NCBI GenBank assembly: GCA_900554595.1 | Contig: USHZ01000030.1 | Location: forward strand, 1-14,485 | Origin: an uncultured Collinsella sp. | GTDB taxonomy: Bacteria; Actinomycetota; Coriobacteriia; Coriobacteriales; Coriobacteriaceae | DNA length: 14,485 nucleotides | Reading direction: 5' to 3' | Shown here: positions 9,190-14,485 of the stretch, one piece after another | How the letters are laid out: every line of letters starts with the position of its first letter | Position numbering within the stretch: position 1 is the stretch's first letter | Notes under the pieces: generated by a model | The model's input: the letters and a program-made list of their open reading frames with translations, nothing else | Told to the model about the DNA's origin: nothing | Database searches by the model: none | Position numbers and translations under genes: made by a program

Positions 9190-10220
9190 CAGTAGGCCCA
9201 CATGGCTTCGACTTCGTTAAGGACCTCTACGACGCCCCAGCGGCGGGCGCTGCGGCTGGCCGAGTTGGGATCGAAGACATGAATCTGGTCGGCGTCGTCA
9301 ATACCGTAAAGCACAATGTAGTGGCCCACATTGGTAAAGGTGCCCGGCCGAACGGCGGCGATGACGGGCGCTCCCGAACGCAGTGCCTGAGTCATCGAGT
9401 CGCGATCGTTATGGAGCTCCGTTCCGTTAAGTCCCAACTGCCACGCGCCGCTCGTCATAAACGACCATTCGGTTGCACCGGTGGGGGCGTAATTGCCCGC
9501 CTCGGAAAGCGCGCACATATCGACGGGGGTCATATCGGTGCGTCCCGTCTTAAAGATATAGACCATGGTGAGGCACGTAGGCCCGCAGGCATTTTGGCGG
9601 ATGGTGCCGCCGGCGTAGGGCAGCTCCGACCACGCAGGGTCGATCTGATAGATATGGGGCATCGTGCCGGCTTGCCATTGCGAGCGCGGGGTCGAAAAGG
9701 CGAAAGAATAACCGGGCGCGACGGGGGCCTTGAGCAGCTTGTCCTCGGCGGTGGGCTCGAGACCGGCCGAGCCGTGGGACATACAGGAGCTCATAAGCAC
9801 AAAGACCAGACAGATGAGGATAGAGCACAGTGCGAGGCAAAGTCGACGAGCCGGCAGGGCGGGGGCATTCACGTACGATGTCGAGCGGTAGGGCTTGCCG
9901 TCGCGTCCGCCTTGGGGATGCGAAAAGAAGCGGTTGATATGGATGCCGGGTTGACGTGCGCCGTTGCGGCGCAGTTGCGGAACCTCGGCTTGGCGCTGTC
10001 GAGTGCGTGCGCCCAAGCGGCTATCTTGCTGCGCGCTTGCGCCCGTGCTCGGACGGCCACTCTGCCGTGTTCTGCTTGTCTGCTGCCGAGACGAAGACCT
10101 GGGTTGCTCTTGAGGGTGTTGCGGATTGCTGCTCGTGGCACTTCTAGGCGTCGGCGTGGTACGGCCAGCAAGGCGAACGCTTTGTCGCCGTTGATCACCG
10201 TCGTTGTATCCGTATGCCAT
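9186..10220 (-). CDS. Membrane-anchored C39-like cysteine peptidase
   Basis: The protein has 344 residues. Residues 1-120 are very rich in Arg, Gln, Ser and Pro and look disordered; the positive charge suggests they stay in the cytoplasm. One hydrophobic segment follows at about 126-146. The part outside the membrane (about 165-344) is a papain-like domain of the C39/C39_2 type. Gln209 and Cys212 lie in the RQNACGPTCL motif, His300 in GHYIVLYGID and Asp317 in VFDPNS, so the catalytic set is complete. Such domains cleave peptides or, in some families, process secreted precursors; the substrate here is unknown. Cys146 in LMSSC resembles a lipobox, but a 125-residue lead before it argues against a normal lipoprotein. 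ATG 10220 follows AAGGCGG at about 6 bases. The stop codon falls inside the terminal repeat of a 113-bp element. It stands alone, divergent from the permease. Confidence 0.85.
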   Translation of the reverse strand: MAYGYNDGDQRRQSVRLAGRTTPTPRSATSSNPQHPQEQPRSSSRQQTSRTRQSGRPSTGASAQQDSRLGARTRQRQAEVPQLRRNGARQPGIHINRFFSHPQGGRDGKPYRSTSYVNAPALPARRLCLALCSILICLVFVLMSSCMSHGSAGLEPTAEDKLLKAPVAPGYSFAFSTPRSQWQAGTMPHIYQIDPAWSELPYAGGTIRQNACGPTCLTMVYIFKTGRTDMTPVDMCALSEAGNYAPTGATEWSFMTSGAWQLGLNGTELHNDRDSMTQALRSGAPVIAAVRPGTFTNVGHYIVLYGIDDADQIHVFDPNSASRSARRWGVVEVLNEVEAMWAYC

Positions 10221-10580
10221 TCGTACCGCCTTGTCTCATGTATAACCTGTCTATCCTACAAAAAAGATGTGCAACAAATGGGTCTGCGCGTCAAAAGCTC
10301 GGTAAACGGTACGAAAGGCGCAAAACACACGGCCTCAAAAACATCTCTATATGCGTCCGATGAGCGTACGCCCGTCGGACGGGCGGCAACAATGAGTGGC
10401 AAACCGTGCCGTTCGTCCCAAAAACGGCGCCGCTCGTTTTGCAGTTCTGCCTTCGGTCGAGCCACAAGCGGCGCTGCTGTGCCAAGGCCGTATCTTAAAG
10501 CCACGAAATAAAAGCGCGCGGCAAAACAGACCGCGCAAGGGGTGACGTCAAGGGGCGTCAATAAGGAAAGGAGGGGAACA
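10221..10580. promoter_or_regulatory. Divergent intergenic region between the C39 peptidase and the permease
   Basis: 360 bp without a convincing gene. It holds an inverted repeat GTCCGA (10355-10360) / TCGGAC (10375-10380), a second AAAACG (10421-10426) / CGTTTT (10435-10440), and a hairpin GCGCGG (10516-10521) / CCGCGC (10531-10536). The 8-bp palindrome TGACGTCA follows at 10543-10550. The leader of the permease must lie here. No promoter with both boxes well spaced was found, and no T-box or known riboswitch signature was seen. Confidence 0.35.
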
Positions 10581-12032
10581 ATGGCGGACAAGAACGCAGA
10601 AGTTGCAGTCGAAGGTAACGGTGGCATGAAGAAAACGCTTTCGCTCTGGAACTTCTTCACCATCGGTTTCGGTGCCATCATCGGTACCGGTTGGGTTCTG
10701 CAGGTCGGCGACTGGATGGTCGTGGGCGGCGGTCCCGTTCCCGCTATGATCGCATTCCTCTTGGGTGCAATCTTCCTCGTGCCCGTCGGAGCTGTTTTCG
10801 GTGAGCTCACGGCTGCTATCCCCATCTCGGGCGGCATCGTCGAGTATGTCGATCGTAGCTTTGGTCGTACGCTGAGCTACATCACCGGTTGGCTCCTGGC
10901 CCTGGGCAACGGCATCCTGTGCCCGTGGGAGGCAATCGCCATCTCGACCCTCGTGTCCGAGATGTTCGGCAGCCTGCCCGGTCTTGAGTGGCTGCGTGCC
11001 GTCAAGCTCTATACCATCCTGGGCGCCGACGTTTACCTGTTCCCGACGCTGATCGCGCTCGGCTTTGCAGTCTACGTCATCTTCCTCAACTTCCGCGGTG
11101 CCAGCTCGGCCGCCAAGCTCCAGGCCTTCCTGACCAAAGCCCTGCTCTGCGGCATGCTGCTCGCCATGGGCGTCTCGCTGTTCACCGGCTCGCCGGACAA
11201 CGCCATGCCCGTGTTCTCCCAGGTCACCGGCGCTGGCGGCGGCAAGGCCGCTACCGAGAGCACCAGCCTGTTCGCCGGCATCGTGTCGGTCCTGGTTCTG
11301 ACCCCGTTCTTCTACGCCGGTTTCGACACCATTCCTCAGCAGGCTGAGGAAGCGGCCGAGGGCCTCAACTGGAACAAGTTCGGCAAGATCATCTCCCTGG
11401 CCCTGCTGGCCGCCGGCGGCTTCTACATGGTCTGCATCTACTCGTTCGGCACCATCCTCGACTGGCATGAGTTTGTTAAGAGCCCGGTTCCCGCGCTTGC
11501 CTGCCTCAAGGGCATCAACATGCTTCTGTACCTGGCCATGCTCGTCATCGCCACGCTTGGACCCATGGGCCCGATGAATTCCTTCTACGGCGCCACGAGC
11601 CGCATCATGCTTGCCATGGGTCGCAAGGGCCAGCTGCCCGAGAAATTCGCCGAGGTCGACCCCAAGTCCGGCGCTCCCAAGCTCGCCTGCGTCGTGCTGG
11701 GCGTCATCACCGTCATCGGTCCGTTCCTGGGCAAGAACATGCTCATTCCTCTGACCAACGTGTCGGCCCTCGCCTTCATCTTCTCCTGTGGCATGGTCGC
11801 CCTCGCTTGCCTGCGCATGCGCTTCACCGAGCCCGACCTGCCTCGTCCCTACGAGGTGCCCGGCGGCAAGTTTGGCATCGGCCTCGCTATCGCCGCCTGC
11901 GCCATCATCATCGGCCTGCTCGTGATTCCGTTCTCTCCCGCCTCCCTCAACATGGTGGAGTGGAGCATCGTGATCGGCTGGTTGGCTATCGGCCTGGCCC
12001 TCATGGCTTTCACCAATTCCCGCAAAAAGTAA
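10581..12032 (+). CDS. APC-family amino acid permease
   Basis: The protein has 483 residues with about twelve hydrophobic segments. The first carries GFGAIIGTGW (residues 29-38), the substrate-loop motif of the amino acid-polyamine-organocation (APC) superfamily. Members move amino acids or polyamines across the cytoplasmic membrane by proton symport or exchange. The substrate cannot be read from sequence. A segment with FFYAGFDTIPQQAEEA matches the conserved region around helix 6 and the following loop of APC carriers. The C-terminal loop with RPYEVPGG is also typical. ATG 10581 follows AAGGAGG at 10568-10574 by 6 bases. The amidohydrolase gene follows on the same strand after 132 bp, so the permease may import the substrate or export a product of that enzyme. 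Codon use is strongly biased. Confidence 0.92.
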   Translation: MADKNAEVAVEGNGGMKKTLSLWNFFTIGFGAIIGTGWVLQVGDWMVVGGGPVPAMIAFLLGAIFLVPVGAVFGELTAAIPISGGIVEYVDRSFGRTLSYITGWLLALGNGILCPWEAIAISTLVSEMFGSLPGLEWLRAVKLYTILGADVYLFPTLIALGFAVYVIFLNFRGASSAAKLQAFLTKALLCGMLLAMGVSLFTGSPDNAMPVFSQVTGAGGGKAATESTSLFAGIVSVLVLTPFFYAGFDTIPQQAEEAAEGLNWNKFGKIISLALLAAGGFYMVCIYSFGTILDWHEFVKSPVPALACLKGINMLLYLAMLVIATLGPMGPMNSFYGATSRIMLAMGRKGQLPEKFAEVDPKSGAPKLACVVLGVITVIGPFLGKNMLIPLTNVSALAFIFSCGMVALACLRMRFTEPDLPRPYEVPGGKFGIGLAIAACAIIIGLLVIPFSPASLNMVEWSIVIGWLAIGLALMAFTNSRKK

Positions 12033-12038
12033 CGCCTA

Positions 12039-12090
12039 GCCGGGGCGGATCGGATGCGCGGAATCCTCTCTCCCGCGCACCGAACCCGGC
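12039..12090 (+). terminator. Hairpin between permease and amidohydrolase, possible attenuator
   Basis: GCCGGG (12039-12044) pairs with CCCGGC (12085-12090), CGG (12051-12053) with CCG (12080-12082), and TGCGCGG (12055-12061) with CCGCGCA (12073-12079): 16 pairs with small internal loops. No U run follows, so it is more likely a processing or partial-stop signal than a full terminator. Confidence 0.45.
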
Positions 12091-12142
12091 ACCACTTGGG
12101 TAGCTTTGTGAGGCCTTAACCCAACACGGCCTCGCCCACATA

Positions 12143-12154
12143 TATGGATCCATA
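12143..12154. promoter_or_regulatory. Palindrome TATGGATCCATA before the amidohydrolase
   Basis: A perfect 12-bp palindrome ending at the first base of the AAGGAGG site (12154-12160). It could be an operator or a small RNA hairpin that limits access to the ribosome binding site. The role is unproven. Confidence 0.3.
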
Positions 12155-12164
12155 AGGAGGAACC

Positions 12165-13442
12165 ATGTCCACTAAGTATGCAATCGTTGGCGGCAAGCTC
12201 ATCGACGGTACCGGTGCCGAGCCGGTCGAGAACTCCCTCGTTCTCGTCGACGACAACGGCAAGATCGAGTACGCCGGCGCTATGCAGGACCTTCCCGAGG
12301 GCGTTGAGGTTATCGACGCCGCCGGTAAGACCGTCCTTCCCGGCCTGATCGACACCCACCTGCACTTCTCGGGCAACCTGACCGACGATGACACCGATTG
12401 GGTCATGCAGCCGCTCCTCGAGAAGCAGGCCGTTGCCGTCAAGCAGGCCTACGACTGCCTCACCCACGGCCTCACCACCGTCTGCGAGATCGGCCGCTTT
12501 GGTATCCAGATCCGTGACTGCATCGACAAGGGCGTCTTTAAGGGCCCGCGCGTTCTGGCCACCGGCCTCGGCTTCTGCCGCGTTGCCGGTCACGGCGACT
12601 CTCACCACTGCACCCAGGAGCTCAACAAGGAATCTCACCCCTGGGGCGACCAGGTCGACGGCCCTTGGGATCTGCGCAAGGCCGTCCGTCGTCGCCTGCG
12701 CGAGAACCCCGATGCCATCAAGATCTGGGCTACCGGTGGCGGCATCTGGCGCTGGGACTCCGGCCGCGACCAGCACTACTGCTCCGAGGAGATCAAGGCC
12801 GTGGTCGAAGAGGCAAAGATGGTCGGCATCCCCGTGTGGAGCCACTGCTACAACAACCACGCCGCTGCCTACGATTCCGTTCGCTTTGGCTGCGAGCAGC
12901 TGATTCACGGCTTCGATATCGATGAGCGCACCATGGACCTCATGGCCGAGCAGGGCACCTTCTTTACCCCGACGATCGCCTTCCTGCCCACCTGGTACGC
13001 CACCTATCCGCCCGTCTACGTCCCCGAGCTGCACGACAAGTACGAGGGCACCTTGGTCGAGAAGGAACTGCAGCGCAACTACGACTGCCTGCGCGAGGCC
13101 AAGAAGCGCGGCGTCGTCATGACGATCGGCTCCGACTCCTTCTCCTTCGTCACTCCGTACGGCACCTGCTCCATCGAGGAGATGTACGAGTTCGTCGACA
13201 AGATCGGCTTCACCCCGGTCGAGACCATCACCTGCGCCACCCTCAACGGTGCCAAGATGTGCCACATCGAGGACGAGACCGGTTCCATCGAGGCCGGCAA
13301 GTGCGCCGACCTGCTGGTCGTCAACGGTGACGTCGCCGCCGACATCCACGTGCTCAACACCGACAACATGGACGTCATCATGAAGGACGGCTGGATTGTC
13401 GAGGGCGGCACCTTCGGCGAGGCAAACAAGTACAGCGCCTAA
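12165..13442 (+). CDS. Metal-dependent amidohydrolase (imidazolonepropionase/dipeptidase-like, COG1228 type)
   Basis: The protein has 425 residues and the amidohydrolase superfamily layout: an N-terminal beta-sandwich piece, a TIM barrel from about residue 58, and a C-terminal return to the sandwich with the usual GSIEAGKCADLLVV segment (373-386). The metal ligands of the two-metal type are all visible: His65 and His67 (DTHLH), Lys186 as the candidate carboxylated lysine, His227 (WSHC), His248 (LIHG) and Asp324 (GSDS). It should hydrolyse an amide or peptide-like bond in the cytoplasm. Relatives include imidazolonepropionase, Xaa-Pro and Xaa-Arg dipeptidases and other N-acyl amino acid hydrolases; the substrate cannot be fixed here. 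No signal peptide is seen. ATG 12165 follows AAGGAGG by 4 bases. The upstream permease suggests an imported amino-acid derivative or dipeptide as substrate. Codon use is strongly biased. Confidence 0.92.
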   Translation: MSTKYAIVGGKLIDGTGAEPVENSLVLVDDNGKIEYAGAMQDLPEGVEVIDAAGKTVLPGLIDTHLHFSGNLTDDDTDWVMQPLLEKQAVAVKQAYDCLTHGLTTVCEIGRFGIQIRDCIDKGVFKGPRVLATGLGFCRVAGHGDSHHCTQELNKESHPWGDQVDGPWDLRKAVRRRLRENPDAIKIWATGGGIWRWDSGRDQHYCSEEIKAVVEEAKMVGIPVWSHCYNNHAAAYDSVRFGCEQLIHGFDIDERTMDLMAEQGTFFTPTIAFLPTWYATYPPVYVPELHDKYEGTLVEKELQRNYDCLREAKKRGVVMTIGSDSFSFVTPYGTCSIEEMYEFVDKIGFTPVETITCATLNGAKMCHIEDETGSIEAGKCADLLVVNGDVAADIHVLNTDNMDVIMKDGWIVEGGTFGEANKYSA

Positions 13443-13493
13443 GCTACCGTTCATCGATGGCTGGATGTAAAACACAGTATTTGAATGCATAAT

Positions 13494-13529
13494 GCAATGG
13501 AGAGGGTCGCTTGCGGCCCTCTCCATTGC
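13494..13529. terminator. Terminator-like hairpin behind the amidohydrolase
   Basis: A perfect 13-bp stem, GCAATGGAGAGGG (13494-13506) with CCCTCTCCATTGC (13517-13529), and a 10-base loop. No U run follows, so stopping efficiency is uncertain. An 11-bp palindrome, TGCATAATGCA (13486-13496), overlaps its left edge and could be an operator of the next gene. Confidence 0.65.
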
Positions 13530-13560
13530 TATGGGGTGCGTCAGTAAGAAGGGGATGACG

Positions 13561-14485
13561 GTGGATCTCAATAGGCTGATTCTGGGCAAGAGTTACAACT
13601 CTACCAAGGTCTTTCGTACGGCCCAGCATGTGGTTCAGGCCATCCTACTTGGTGTCGTCGTTCCGGCGCTTATCTTGTTGCTTATCTGGGATTTAACCGA
13701 TAACCCCAATCCCGTTCCAGGCGTTGTCGTCATTGCCGGCCTGGTCATGCTGTGCTTCTTCTTCTCGTATGTCTTTGTGGTCCCCGACGACCTCACATCG
13801 AGCGCAACCGACCGTACGCTTGCCATCGCATCAAAAATATTCGCCTACACGTCGCGCGGCCTTACGCCCGAAGCGGCCCTGGGCGCCTCTAAAATCATCC
13901 TGTCCGAGACCATCGCCTCGGCCATCTGCTTTACCGATGGCAGGCAGGTGCTGGCAAGCTGGGGCGAGGACTCGGCAAAGTGCCCTGCCGGAACCCCGGT
14001 GGTGCTCAAGACCACGCTCAACGTGATCGAGTCCGGCGAACAGAGTGTATTTTCGCGCGACGCCTCCAATGAGACGGGCGGCTATTTTCCCCGTCTGCGC
14101 GCCGGCATCGTTGCGCCGCTTACCGTGCGCGGGCATTGCGTGGGCACACTCGAGCTGTATTACCCCCGCCTGAGCAGCATCGATATGCGCCAGACGGCCC
14201 TTGCCTCGGGTTTTGCCGATCTCATCTCCACGCAGCTCGCCAGCTTTGAGCTTGAGCGCCAGGACGAGCTCACGGCCCGCGTTGAGCTTCGCGCCCTGCA
14301 GTCGCAGGTCGACCCGCATTTTCTGTTCAACACCATCAGCACTATCGTGTCGCTCGTTCGAACCGAGCCCGACAAGGCGCGATCGTTGCTGATCGACTTT
14401 TCCAACTACTATCGTCAGACGCTTTCTGACTCCGATACGCTCACCACGCTCGAGCACGAGGTGGAACAGGGCACTCGTTATATCA
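13561..14485 (+). CDS. LytS-type sensor histidine kinase (3' end outside window)
   Basis: 308 codons are visible and the frame is open at the right edge. Two membrane segments lie at about residues 20-42 and 47-71, joined by a short loop, so little of the protein faces outward. Residues about 85-225 look like a GAF-type sensor domain. Then comes the His_kinase (PF06580) region with LQSQVDPHFLFNT, where His253 is the expected phosphorylation site. The ATP-binding domain lies beyond the window. Kinases of this family pair with LytTR response regulators that control cell-wall, pyruvate or peptide uptake genes; a LytTR gene is expected just downstream but cannot be seen. The start is taken as GTG 13561, because AAGGGG at 13549-13554 is 6 bases away; ATG 13555 in the same frame would abut that site. 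The two-helix form is shorter than the five-helix 5TM type of LytS. Confidence 0.88.
   Translation, partial: MDLNRLILGKSYNSTKVFRTAQHVVQAILLGVVVPALILLLIWDLTDNPNPVPGVVVIAGLVMLCFFFSYVFVVPDDLTSSATDRTLAIASKIFAYTSRGLTPEAALGASKIILSETIASAICFTDGRQVLASWGEDSAKCPAGTPVVLKTTLNVIESGEQSVFSRDASNETGGYFPRLRAGIVAPLTVRGHCVGTLELYYPRLSSIDMRQTALASGFADLISTQLASFELERQDELTARVELRALQSQVDPHFLFNTISTIVSLVRTEPDKARSLLIDFSNYYRQTLSDSDTLTTLEHEVEQGTRYI

Noticed and set aside
9550..9840. Lipoprotein signal in the C39 peptidase (LMSSC)
   Set aside because: The lipobox is weak (Met at -3) and preceded by about 125 residues; a simple membrane anchor explains the sequence better.
9279..10511. 410-codon plus-strand frame over the C39 peptidase
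   Set aside because: The minus strand carries a complete catalytic triad; this frame has no domain and no convincing start site.
10221..10580. T-box or amino-acid riboswitch before the permease
   Set aside because: The conserved T-box stretch (GGGTGGNACCGCG type) and other familiar riboswitch cores were not found.
10548..11468. 306-codon frame antisense to the permease
   Set aside because: Polar, repetitive product; the sense strand encodes a standard APC carrier.
12036..13589. 517-codon open frame antisense to the amidohydrolase
   Set aside because: Same cause; the sense gene has full metal-ligand motifs and a ribosome binding site, and the antisense frame has neither.

Overview
The window looks like chromosomal DNA of a high-GC, anaerobic, Gram-positive gut bacterium of the class Coriobacteriia, most likely Collinsella or a close relative. 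This is inferred from strong GC-rich codon use, canonical AGGAGG ribosome binding sites, a large one-chain pyruvate:ferredoxin oxidoreductase, a Ser/Thr kinase next to an FHA protein, and a carbamate kinase. No database search was possible, so the taxon is an inference.

Layout. (1) 2-2053: the 3' part of a membrane-bound Ser/Thr protein kinase followed at once by an FHA-domain protein, a phospho-signalling pair. (2) 2054-2504: a long leader with a REP-like repeat, a possible promoter and a strongly foldable stretch, ahead of nifJ. (3) 2505-6044: nifJ, complete with all its Fe-S and thiamine diphosphate motifs. (4) 6045-6458: a gene-free stretch full of inverted repeats: a nested giant hairpin behind nifJ, two diverged copies of a TTT-loop hairpin, and a terminator serving the leftward genes. 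(5) 6459-7402, minus strand: a tight two-gene unit with a cyclophilin-like DUF3830-type protein and a small helical protein of unknown function. (6) 7403-8006: a divergent, partly AT-rich intergenic region. (7) 8007-8969: carbamate kinase (arcC) with tandem hairpins behind it. (8) 9077-9189: a 113-bp element with perfect 12-bp terminal inverted repeats. (9) 9186-10220, minus strand: a membrane-anchored C39-like cysteine peptidase. (10) 10581-13442: an APC-family amino acid permease and a metal-dependent amidohydrolase on the same strand. (11) 13561-end: a LytS-type sensor histidine kinase, cut off by the window.

How the genes may work together. nifJ makes acetyl-CoA and reduced ferredoxin from pyruvate. 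ArcC makes ATP from carbamoyl phosphate. The permease and amidohydrolase look like an uptake and hydrolysis pair for an amino-acid-derived or peptide-like substrate. These four genes share strongly biased codon use, which suggests high expression and a place in main energy metabolism. The kinase/FHA pair, the DUF3830 pair, the C39 peptidase and the LytS kinase have looser codon use and probably act in regulation or at the cell surface. No mobile element with a transposase, no CRISPR array and no tRNA or rRNA gene was seen.
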